A model generated the notes under the pieces. It searched no databases and was not told where the DNA came from. It worked only from the letters and a program-made list of their open reading frames with translations. From contig NC_092186.1 of NCBI RefSeq assembly GCF_043641665.1, positions 17,131,001 through 17,195,000 on the forward strand: DNA of 64,000 nucleotides. Direction: 5' to 3'. Below are positions 25,232 through 35,209 of this stretch, one piece after another; within the stretch, counting starts at the first letter, position 1, and each line of letters begins with the position of its first letter. The position numbers were made by a program, and so were the translations under genes. Source of the DNA: Enoplosus armatus (lineage: Eukaryota; Chordata; Actinopteri; Centrarchiformes; Enoplosidae).

Positions 25232-25295
25232 CTGGTCTGCAAACAAGTAAAAAGGAGAGCTGCGGTTTTTCTGGATAAAAAGCACTCAGCCTGAG
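25232..25295 (+). other. Putative 5' untranslated exon of hykk.1
   Basis: Ends in cagcctgag followed by a consensus donor gtaggt at 25296. A matching acceptor (tttcattcag) precedes the start-codon exon at 26293. The exon start is unknown and may lie before the hAT insertion. Splicing inferred. Confidence 0.35.
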
Positions 25296-26063
25296 GTAGG
25301 TCTACTGACATGTGAATCCTGTTGTTTGTTATTATTTGCTGTTATGGCTGTTACTTCATGTAGCTAATGTTAGCTAGCGTAACGTTATCAAGGTAGCAGA
25401 ACAACACATTATACAGGAAACTAGCTCTTTATTCAGACTCAGTAAGTCACAGTTTATATTTTTAACACGTGCACTCTCCCTTGATTCATCAAAGACACCG
25501 TCCTCTGCCATGTGTTTGTAAATTAGTAAGGTAACGTTATGTCCCGGTGCTGTTTATGGCGACCTTTTATCTTGTTCAATCTCGCGTCTAATATCTCCCA
25601 CTAATACTGACAGAGAATTGAGTGGAAAGGATGAATTTGACTCAAACATGTACACTTTGCAAGAAAACTCTTTAAATGACTTAAATAATTGTCAGTGCAT
25701 GTGGAAAACATCCCCAGTGGTGCGGTAACGTTAGTTATGTTTGAAAGTAACTCAAACTTCATAAGAATTTGACTTCAACCAAGTTTCATTTTTCGGATTC
25801 AGTAATTGATCATTTAACGTTAGTATATGGGATATCAGAAAATAAGGACAAATGCCGGGAGTCCAAGATATCCTCTTTATTTTTGCTATTTTGTCAAAAA
25901 CATCATCAAAACAAACAAAGAAGCAAACAAAGAAAGCTGGACCTTTCAAATGTGTTTTATTTGATAAATGACTTAGAAGTACAATTTGTTGTTAATTAAT
26001 AAAGTGTTGATGAAACAGACCTGACGGGAACAATTAGAAAATCAGTCTTCATGGCTATCACAC

Positions 26064-26086
26064 AACAACAACAACAACAACAACAA
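26064..26086. repeat. (CAA)n microsatellite
   Basis: About seven CAA units in the region just upstream of the first coding exon of hykk.1. Confidence 0.9.
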
Positions 26087-26297
26087 TAGTCATAACGTAG
26101 AAAATAATCAAATAATCGCAAAAATATTTAATTTGATTCCTATAGAGGCATGCAGGTTGATGTAATACACTTTTTGGTAGTTTTAGACTAAAATGTATAT
26201 TTGATGTTATTATAAATTCACTATGATACTTTTGTTTTGTAAATGTCTGCAAGCAAAATCCTTTTTTCCGATAGCATGTTGTTTTCATTCAGCAATA

Positions 26298-28915
26298 ATG
26301 TCAGTGAAGCATGCCAAGCCCAACTTCAGCCAGTCTCAAGTGGTTGAGCTGGTGAAGAGGCTCTTCAGCCTAACCCCATTCGAAATCCGCTCGCTGCCAA
26401 GCTACGATGACCAGAACTTCTATGTGGCGGCCGTCGAGGGTGGCGAGTACGTCCTGAAGATAATGAACTCAGAGGACAGTAAGAACTCCACCCTGATTGA
26501 GGTGCAGACGTATGTCATGTCTTTCTTGCACCAGAATGGACTTCCTGCCCAAACAGCCCTGCCCACCACCTCAGGACAGCTCATGAGCCTGGAAGAAATA
26601 GGTATAAGACCAGTCACACAGTTAAGACATAATCACACTGAGAAATAATATGATTATAAGATGTAGATGTCATACACTCATAAAATAACATGCAGTTTGC
26701 ATTGCAAAAAACGTTACCTTAGAAATATGGCTTGTTCCACATTTTCAAACACTGCTTAGCTGAAGCAGCTGGAGGCTTGGGCGGAGGAGGGCCGCAGGTG
26801 AATATTGTGACACTTCTCTAACCTTTTGGCCTTTTTGTATGATTTATTTCCTACATGCTTAAATTAGTTTTTGTAATGACGTTTTAATACCACTTTAAAG
26901 ATAATTTTGACTGTCCTCAGGCTGGGCCTTATTTCTTTGTTTTTACCATCACAGTGATTAATTGCAAGCTTTTACTCTCTCGTGCACTCAAATAACATTT
27001 GTAGCTTCAATCTTATGCAATATAGCAGCCTGTGGCAGGTTAATGTTCTCCATAATATTGATGCTCACATGCTCTTGTAATAAGCCCTTGAGCAAGGCCA
27101 CAGCATACACGTCATTTTATTCTTTATGAGGGCTAAGAGCAAGGTAAGTGGCTGTGACACTAAGCCTGTCCTTACCTTTGGCAGATTGTGGCTATGGCTG
27201 TCAGAAGTACCTTGTGCGGCTGTTGACTTATTTGCCTGGAAACACTATTTCCAAGGTCCCTGTAACACCACAGTTACTGTATGAAATCGGCAAGACAGCA
27301 GCCAGAATGGACACAATCCTACAAGAGGTATAATCTGGAACTGCTAAGCTTTGCTAAGAAGAGCCGTTAACATCATGTTTACTTATCTTCCTTTTACTCA
27401 TGTCTTGTACTTTTGCCTCTGCTTTCTGCTTCTCTATATAATTATTGTTTTTTTTCCCAGGCAGAGCACTCTCATCTCAGCGCGCTGCAGAGAGAGAAGT
27501 TCATATGGAGTCTGTCAAATGTTCCCCTTCTGGAAGCATACATCACTTTATTAGATGGAGATCCTCTTCAGGAGGTTGTGAAGTCTGTCATTCATCAGTA
27601 CAAGGCCACTGTGGTCCCCAAGCGCTCCAATTTCCGCAAGTGTGAGTATGAGATTTACTCGTGAGATTCTTTCCTAGATAGTCTTTTTTGACTCTGCTCT
27701 GTATCACGTTCATACATATTTAAACAACTGGACAAGGGAGCAAGTCTGTACAAACACTCTTCTGTTCACCTCCCTTGACACAGCTGGGGCGTCCAGGGTG
27801 ATCCGATCACAAGTGGACAGCTCAAAGTACGTCTATGCACACCTGGCATCAACATGCGTCTCGAGTGACCACTTGTGATCGGATCTCACTTCCCCGTTCT
27901 GTATGCAAATAAACACGTACATCATTTCAGTTTGCAAAGACCAAATCCGTCGTTGTTTTTAACCTGAATTTGATGAATTTACTGTTTATCAGACCACAAA
28001 TGAGACTAGAATTCAGATGAGAAAAAAAAATAGATGCCGCCGGAGGGAGTGTTTCTGGGGGCCTTGCCTCACTGATTACTGAACACAACTGTAACTTTAT
28101 TCACTGGTTTTGGTGAAACTTGATCGTGTTTTATGGAGAAAATATTTTCTTGTTTTCCCTCTGATGTCCCCTGGCTGCTCTGCCTCAACTCTCGTTTCCT
28201 GATGGACAGATAGCTTTACTTGTTGCTAAAGTGACCACTAACTGTAGCTGCCATTAACTAATTAGCTCAGTAATGCAGCTATTAGCTGTAAAGCTTAAAT
28301 AAAGCTTTATTGAACCTCCTCCTCCCAGCGGTCCAAAGCTCCTGTGCTAGCGGTGTAAACACCAACACTCTACCGGTGCAGTGGCATCTTGTATACTGTC
28401 AGCAGAGACTGGATATGTCACTGAAAACATGAGTGACAATATAATGTATATAATCTTTCTTTGTTTTCTCAGGCATTAACCACGGCGACTTCAATGACCT
28501 CAATGTGCTTGTGCAACCTGATGAGAGTGGCGGCCACAGAATTTCTGGCATTATTGACTTTGGGGACGTAAACAGTGGCTACTACATCCATGAGCTAGCC
28601 ATCGCTATCATGTACATGATGATTGAGCACCCTAAACCCATAGAGGTGGGTGGACCTGTCCTCGCAGGCTGGGAAAGTGTCTTTCCCCTCAACGAGGCAG
28701 AGAGAGGTTGTCTCTATGTGCTGGTCCTGTCCCGCTTCTGCCAGTCGTTGGTTTTAGCGCGACACTCCGTGACCCTGCATCCCGAAAATGCAGAGTATCT
28801 AATGATTTCAAGCAAGAAGGGCGTCCATATTCTCTGCCAACTCTGGGAGCTCGGAAAGGAGCAGGTGGAGAAGGTGTGGTTTCAGGGTGCTGCTCAGTTC
28901 AGTGACAGAAAGTGA
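26298..28915 (+). CDS. hykk.1: Hydroxylysine kinase, copy 1 (4 coding exons)
   Basis: HYKK uses GTP to phosphorylate 5-hydroxy-L-lysine in the cytosol, in lysine/collagen breakdown; the product goes to PHYKPL. Exons 26298-26601, 27185-27327, 27461-27641 and 28473-28915 all have GT/AG borders and join in frame (phases 1, 0, 1) to 356 aa; human HYKK is slightly longer (about 373). Visible motifs: LPSYDDQNF, the ATP/GTP-site Lys54 in [16 protein letters not shown], catalytic-loop [10 protein letters not shown] (His213, Asp215, Asn220), metal-site IIDFGD (Asp238-Asp241), and [10 protein letters not shown]. The ATG lies 5 nt after an acceptor (tttcattcag), so a 5' non-coding exon is expected upstream. 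A tandem paralogue follows about 8 kb downstream, with a Ginger transposon between. No disabling change seen. Confidence 0.95.
27780..28340. repeat. hykk.1: Interspersed repeat with 17-bp inverted repeat, in hykk.1 intron 3
   Basis: Arms at 27800-27816 (gatccgatcacaagtgg) and 27869-27885 (exact reverse complement) with 52 bp between. I recognise the gatccgatcacaagtggaca block and downstream sequence from fish interspersed repeats. It fills much of the intron before the last exon. Confidence 0.5.
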
Positions 28916-30030
28916 AAAATGGTAAGCCATTCACAAATTCCAGCACACAATAGGGTGATTCCTACTGAGCCTTTTGTCTAAATTATAAGTGTAAGATCAC
29001 AAGTAACAATAGATAGTGTTTTCATAATAAAAATAATACACATTTTACTCTTGAGATTCAGACATATTGTAGTAGGTATACCGCAGTGTAATACTCTGTG
29101 GTGACAATGGATCATGTATTGTAAAAGCAAAAATAGTCATCAAAATAAATAATAGAGAAAGAAAGCACGTAGGGAAGAGTGCTGCATAGTGAGTAACTCA
29201 TCATGAAGAATCAGTCATCTGGTGACCATAACTCACCAGTTATTACATTTAGGAAACTGAATCCAGTTTAATAAGTGTCTAACGTCATCAGGTGGACTTG
29301 TGTATGGTGGTCCTCCTCTGTATGGGAACAGGCCACTTGGTTGGACATTGGATCAATTTTATTGCATGGTTTACAAAGCCAAAGAATGTTTCTATTCTTG
29401 CATTACACTTGTCAATGTCTGTGTCCGAAATCACCCCCTATTGAAGAGGGCACCATATTAACCATTTTATTTGAGTGTTTGGATTCTGAGTGTGTCATTT
29501 TATGCTTTATACTGTACAGTACCCACAAGGAAAGTGAAACAATGGCATTTACATTACTTTCTGCTCACAATCCAGCAATGCGCTCACTACAGCTCCCAGT
29601 AATTATGCAAAAATAAAAACAGGGTTTGATTCTCCCTAACTGGACCAATTAACACAATTTTGTGTTTGTTTGTGGTTGGGAAGGTTCACATCGCATTGTG
29701 CCTTTTTAAGTAAAGATGCTGAGCTCTGGAAGGTTTGGGTCCTCATGGGATACATGGGTGATGTGTATCAAATTGCCTTTTCTACTGTATGTTTGTGATG
29801 GTAACATGAGGAAGAGTTATAGTACAATGCAATAAGCTACAGTGTGTCCTCTGTAACAGATCTTATGACAAGCAAATTGTATCTGGTTTGCCAAGCATAA
29901 AGACATTTAATGCTCAGGTCACATGCCAACTAGATTGCAATAATGTCTTTCTGTATGGACTTTGGTGTAGTATGACTGTTGGTGTTTCCATTTTATACTT
30001 TTTTACGGTTTCAATTATCTCAATAAACAA
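28916..30030 (+). other. hykk.1: 3' untranslated region / downstream flank of hykk.1
   Basis: No further coding sequence. Possible polyadenylation signals are aataaa near 29613 and 30022-30027 (within tctcaataaac). A ZNF143-like motif actacagctcccag lies at 29586-29599. Which signal is used cannot be told from sequence. Confidence 0.45.
30022..30027 (+). terminator. hykk.1: Possible distal poly(A) signal of hykk.1
   Basis: aataaa followed by T-rich sequence (tatattttttcaat), about 1.1 kb after the stop codon and about 110 bp before the Ginger element. Confidence 0.35.
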
Positions 30031-30137
30031 ATGGACATCTCTTTTAAGAGTATGTTATATTTTTTCAATATGTATACTTGAGTGAGTGTGGTGGTGAAAA
30101 ACATTTGTCGTACAACTGCATTCTTTTTTGAGCCTAG

Positions 30138-30393
30138 TGTTGAGCCACATTTTGTAATAACGGTGCATTTTGTAATAAACGTCCAAAATGTAATAACTTT
30201 TTCATTTCATTTTGTGATAAAGCCGCATTTTGTAATAAACTGCCGCATTTCGTAATAAACTGTCCCAACGCATTTTGTAATAAATTTTGCCGCATTACGT
30301 AATAAGTTATTACATTTTGAGAAGATTATTACAAAATGCACTTGCAACTTTTTTATTTTCTTGAAAATGTAGTAACATGGTGCATTATGTAAT
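30138..30393. repeat. Left TIR of Ginger element
   Basis: Nearly matches the reverse complement of 34949-35201, with small indels and scattered substitutions. It is composed mostly of about ten copies of a gcattttgtaataa-like motif in both orientations, with variants gcattacgtaataa and gcatttcgtaataa. Confidence 0.9.
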
Positions 30394-30991
30394 CACAATT
30401 CTAAAGCATTGTTTATTTGTTTGTTAATTGTATTTTATTTTACTTTCAAGTATTTGTAAAAAGCTAGGCCTATTATTAGTATCACTGTATTAGCCTAGTA
30501 GCAGTACTTAGCAATTACTATCAGTACATTATTCAAAGGTTGCATTAACAGAGAATATACTGTAAATTCCAGATTTTTTTTTGTTTTGTTTTGTTTGATG
30601 GAAATTTTCCTATTTTGTTTATTGGATACCAAAACCACACTAAGAATAGTTTAAAACGTCCAACAAACCTTATTATGCTTCTTATAATACAGAACCAAAC
30701 TCTGGCCATTAAAATTTAATCCATTCGTAAACATTAACACATGCACATACAATGCTGATGAATAGGTAAAGAACAGCTTTATTTATGCATTAACAGAACC
30801 TTTCAACAACAATACATGCAACCAACACATGCAGGCTTTTAACGGCCAATTTGAAATAATAATGAACCAATGAATATAAGTTCTACCTTAAACAACGTAA
30901 GTGTCTTCTGTACATGTTTAGAGAGCTGCAGTGACCAGCAAATTTCTCCACTAAGATTCATTTAAAAAAAATATGAAATTGCCTCAATAGG

Positions 30992-31195
30992 CTAAACAAA
31001 CAACAAAATTTCTATTTCCAAAATATATCTAATTTCAAATTGTCCATGTCTAATATGTTTAATTACCAGCCAAGCCATAAACCACTTGGAATGTTTTCCG
31101 AACAGCTCCTTGAGTTTTAATGCCACGCCACCAAAGCGCCCTGCTGCTTTGTACAACCTTTGTACACTAATTGTGTGCTTTCCAACGACGTCCAA
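30992..31195 (-). pseudogene. Possible frameshifted extension of Ginger ORF
   Basis: Directly after the transposase stop but in another frame, the minus strand is open and reads VQRLYKAAGRFGGVALKLKE, then LFGKHSKWFMAWLVIKHI. The amphipathic, low-redundancy character looks protein-like. It has no ATG start (TTG only). It could be the original C-terminus lost by frameshift, or a spliced exon. I do not recognise a domain. Confidence 0.3.
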
Positions 31196-31209
31196 CCCAA
31201 GGCTTCGGC

Positions 31210-33261
31210 TTAATGTTCCCTTAGATAGACTGATGGATGGAATCGATCTGCAATGTCTTTAAAATGTTGAGACACTCTGTTGAACGTCCCAAGCATTGAC
31301 ATGTCATCCTCAAGGGTCATTTGGATAATAGACTGAAACATTTCAGTCGGTAGGACAGGCTGAACAGGGGGTGCATTCGGAACAGGCTCCTCAGGCTCAT
31401 CAGACTGGATAGGTGGGTCAGACTCGACTGGAGAGGCAGGCTGGAGAGGTGAAAGTGTGTTGTTGTCATATAACTGTCCTGCTTGAGCATCCAAAACATG
31501 TTCTATAAATGGTGTGACTGGTCCCTCCAAACTCAGATAATGTTCTCCATGCCCCTCTGCCACATGACCAAGTACTAGCACTGGATTGTTGTAAGAATAT
31601 ATGTTTGACTCTGATACAATAGTTGAGGCATTGATTCCCAGAGAGGACATTACAAGAAACTGGACCTGGAAAATTTCAGATGCTCTATGCAATGTAATGT
31701 GGTCACCATATGTTCCAGTTTGGGCCATTCTTTCCAAGTATCCATCCCAGTCATTGCCCTCCACAAAGTTGAACAAGGGTGTTCCATTTTCATTGTATGG
31801 ATAATTCCTGAGGTCTTGGACAATTTCATCTCTTAAGGTTTCTGGTGATCTAAATATTCCAAGTGTGGATAGCTGGTCAGCCATGGCTGCAAACTGACAA
31901 TTTCCATCTGGGTCAGGGTCATAGCGAATGCTTAACTTCATGGACATAAATTCCTTTAGTCTGTCTGTGTGTGTGTACTGAAACAAAAGTGGGTTTAGGC
32001 CTCTCGTTGATGGTGCTGTCTTGGGTTTTTTAGAGTGTGTCTTTTTTCGCAGCTGGGTAGCACTAGTTATATCCGACACGAAGAACCATTTTTGTGTTTG
32101 TTGGAGGGTCTTTGGGTCCCTGAAACTCACTTTGTATTTTGAGAGCTTTCGATTTTTTTTCACAATTGTACCACACCTTACGTGATACTTTTTGGAGACT
32201 CGATGGGCACCATCCCTCACTCTGACCAAAACAGCGTCCTTAACATTGTAGTGTTGTGATAGGTTTTGTTTGAATGCACGCTTGATCATCAGTTTAGCAC
32301 AGTGCTCAGAGGCCTTCTGCGCCATTCTTCTCACCCTTTTTCGTTTAGTATCAAATTTTTCTCGATGTCTCAAGGATGGTAAAGTTGAATGTTGATTCCT
32401 CACAGACTCCTTACGAACAGAAGATGGAGAGCCGCATAAAGGATGCCTTATGCTGTTGCTTTTTCTTCCATAGTATATTTCAAATGGAGACCTCCAGCCT
32501 AAAACTTCTTTAAGATCCTCATTTAGCACTCTTGAGTATACAGGTAGGTGCTTGACCCAGTTAACTCCTTTCCTTTGAAATTTCACCAGATCATACATGA
32601 TCTTCTTTCTTAGCCACCTGTGTGTCCTCTAGACCTTTCCTTGGCTTTGTGGATGATATGGTGAACTTTCAATTACTTTCACTTGCAGAGATCTCATTAG
32701 AATTTTCACCACCCCTTTAAACTCAGTCCCTTGGTCATGTTGTAACACTTTGGGTGGTCCATGTTCACAATAAATGTTGTTAAGGTGTTTGGCAATTTCA
32801 ACACTACTTTTTCTTTTCAATGGTTTCAGCCACATGTAACGACTAAACACATCCATCACTGTGAGAATGTAACGGTATGAAGCCTGACCATAACTAATTT
32901 TCATTTTTCCCATGTCCAATAGGTCAATTTGGTGTCGATCTTGCACTTCTTTGGCTTGAATGGTCATCAAAGGGGGCTTATTCAGAAACTTTGCATTTTG
33001 AAGTTGGTAGCACTCAGTTTTGTTCAAGATTTCCTGCACCTTTCTTTCACTTACGCCACTATGATGCATTTTCAGTCGTTTGCTCAACTTTATTGCTCCA
33101 GAACCCTTGGTATCATCTAGACCCTTTTTAACAACACAATCAACATTTGAATGTAACATGACTGGCTTGCCGGCACACAGCAGTGTCTGCAGGGTGCAGG
33201 ACAGGGTTATAATTAGCAGACCTACAAGGGGAACAAAGGAGGGAAAATGTTTAACTCCCAA
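31210..33261 (-). pseudogene. Ginger1 transposase: integrase core + GPY/F + OTU protease, one internal stop
   Basis: Open from 33261 (start uncertain; likely begins in an upstream exon) to a TAG at 32629-32631, and open again in the same frame to TAA at 31210-31212. Integrase part: HQIDLLDM (first Asp), LTVMDVFSRYMWLKPL, LQHDQGTEFKG (second Asp), SSPYHPQSQGKV, then the TAG where the third acidic residue is expected, 34 residues after the second Asp. After the stop: LGWRSPFEIYYGRKSN, then a GPY/F-like module (VLVRVRDG to YKVSF). Next an OTU domain with DPDPDGNCQF (Cys nucleophile) and GEHYLSL (His), then a Pro/Glu-rich tail and an F-box-like end. Any activity now would need readthrough or reinitiation. 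Confidence 0.85.
31524..31935 (-). other. OTU cysteine-protease domain within Ginger transposase
   Basis: About 137 residues. The catalytic Cys sits in DGNCQFAAMADQL, as in OTU deubiquitinases (D-G-N-C-hydrophobic), and the catalytic His in GEHYLSL. The middle (GNDWDGYLERMAQTGTYGDH) matches the W-x-x-YL-x-x-M-x-x-x-x-x-WG-D-H pattern of the family. All key residues are present. Role in Ginger elements is unknown; deubiquitinating host factors or processing the transposase are possibilities. Confidence 0.85.
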
Positions 33262-34948
33262 AACTAAACTGCATTTTGTGCCTTTCTTTGCACTTTTATT
33301 TTATTTGTGGAATTTCATTGCAAGTACTAAAATATTTTATCTTGAATTAATATTTAAGAAGGTATTTTAATGATTACAATTTTGATAACCCACCACCACC
33401 TGTGGCCTCATAGTACCAAAATTCACACTGCTTTACGAATGTTGATCTTATGTTATAGCCCTAGATTTGTCTCAATAGAGGATGCTATCTTTAAAGAGGA
33501 CGCTGCTTTTATAGGAATACTGAAAAACAAGGTTTTAACAAATTCATTATGTATTCGCACCTATAATAACATTTTTAGCCTTTTAATAGCTATTTGGATG
33601 CTTACTATTTATGACTGTGTTAATTCATCGCATGGAATGTTAGGTATTCAGCTTCACTCATTCAGCCAATGGTTTACAGTGACTTCACACAGGGAAGGTG
33701 TTGCTCTCTCATCCACCATTCTTCATATGGCTAGGAACAAGGAAAAAGTGAATTAGTAAGTTAAACTAATTAGACTTACAGTGAAGGGTGAAGCACAGCT
33801 ATCAAAGCTGTTGTTCACAATGAAGATCTACCCACGGAATAACACATGAGAGGGGTGAACAGAGAGGCAAGCTTTGAAGCAGCTTGGAACTGTAAAGTTT
33901 GGCATTCATCTTAAACCATTTTAGACCAAAACAGCAAGTTATTTGTTATCCAAATTAATTGAGATCTGCAAAGTACAGTTTATGTTCTTACAATGACAAA
34001 AAAAAGTTCAACCCCAAAGTTTTATTGGCATTTAAAATATGGATGGTTCATAACTTTTCATTCTTTCTGTTAAAAAGCCCTATAATGTACACTAGTCTAC
34101 TCAAAACAATAAAAAAATGAAGGGTTCCACCCAGTGTAAGACCATATGCTGGTGCAGTGGGCCCTTCCTTCTGATGCATATGTTATTTTGTTTCCAACTC
34201 ATTCCACTATGTAAATAATATACATTATTAACCAGAATACCTCATTCATTGTGATCTGGGATGTGTTGTTTAAATGTTCACTTTAGTTTTTTGAGCAGTG
34301 TATTGAAGTTTTTTTTTTGTGTGTGTGGGGTTTTTTTTTTTGCACATGCACAGCTTTCCTTCAAATTTGTCCTGCTTTAAGTTATTAACTTTTAATATGC
34401 ACCTAGAGGCATATATTTGAGTTTTACTCAAAGCTTTTTTTTCCAAACTGTTTTTAATGCAGTGAGCATAACTTGGACAATGCAGGTTTAAATTCAGTCA
34501 TATAATTTCTTATCAAGGGCAAAACATCTACATATCTTTAGATCAACTGTAAAATGTCTTCATCCTTCCATATATTAAATTTCACAGATAATATTTGGCA
34601 CAGTTTTTTCATACCTGGCATCATGTTGAACTCCGTTGGCTGTCTCAATTAAGCATGCAAGCAGCACATGATCTTTGTAGAACTGAACGGTGCAGCAGCC
34701 AATCAGATTACACCCCCCCCCCCTCCCCTCCCTGGCTGGGTGACAGACGGTGTAAAGAGCTTTGAATTTGGCCACAAGTTATTGGCCTATATAATTCCAA
34801 ACTTCAAATAGGCAACTAACGTTATATTTGGAGTATTCTGTCATACATAGATTTATTAGGCTACATAGCTCTAAGGGAAATTGCATAAAAATCAATAAAA
34901 GTCACTCTTGTCTAAATTCATTGTTTAACGAACAACAATAATAGGTAT
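33262..34948. other. Ginger element interior upstream of the transposase
   Basis: AT-rich. On the minus strand, 34775-34619 begins with ATG, reads MAKFKALYTVCHPAREGRG and ends at a donor-like gccag|gtatga, so it could be a first coding exon. The phase does not fit either plausible acceptor near 33243 or 33207, so an additional exon would be needed. The + strand frame at 33370-33756 has no coding character. Confidence 0.35.
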
Positions 34949-35201
34949 TATTACGTAATGCACCATGTTATTACATTTCCCAGCAAATAAAAAAGTTGCA
35001 AGTGCATTTTGTAATAATCTTCTCAAAATGTAATAACTTATTACGTAATGCGGCAAAATTTATTACATAATGCGTTGGGGCAGTTTATTACGAAATGCAG
35101 CAGTTTATTACAAAATGCGGCTTTATTACAAAATGAAATAAAGTTATTACATTTTGGACGTTTATTACAAAATGCACCGTTATTACAAAATCGGCTCAAC
35201 A
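34949..35201. repeat. Right TIR of Ginger element
   Basis: Inverted partner of 30138-30393, ending ggctcaaca before the cctag duplication. Confidence 0.9.
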
Positions 35202-35209
35202 CCTAGTCT

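Larger units (their letters stand above)
30138..35201 (-). mobile_element. Ginger1-type DNA transposon with OTU domain, complete ends
   Basis: 5064 bp. Flanked by a 5-bp target duplication cctag (30133-30137 and 35202-35206). Ends are tgttgagcc...ggctcaaca, fitting the TGTNR termini described for Ginger DNA transposons. TIRs are about 255 bp. The minus strand encodes a retroviral-type integrase core, a GPY/F-like module and an OTU protease domain, a combination known from Ginger1. No RT, protease, gag or LTR is present, which argues against a gypsy retrotransposon. The insert separates hykk.1 from hykk.2. One stop codon interrupts the transposase. Confidence 0.88.

Noticed and set aside
33370..33756. 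128-codon + strand frame inside the Ginger element as a second gene
   Set aside because: Hydrophobic AT-rich translation, opposite strand to the transposase, no motif.
30138..35201. Ty3/gypsy retrotransposon or Maverick/Polinton
   Set aside because: The integrase is retroviral-type, but there are no LTRs, RT, gag or protease, and none of the polymerase, ATPase or capsid genes of Polintons. TIRs, TGTTG ends and size fit Ginger.
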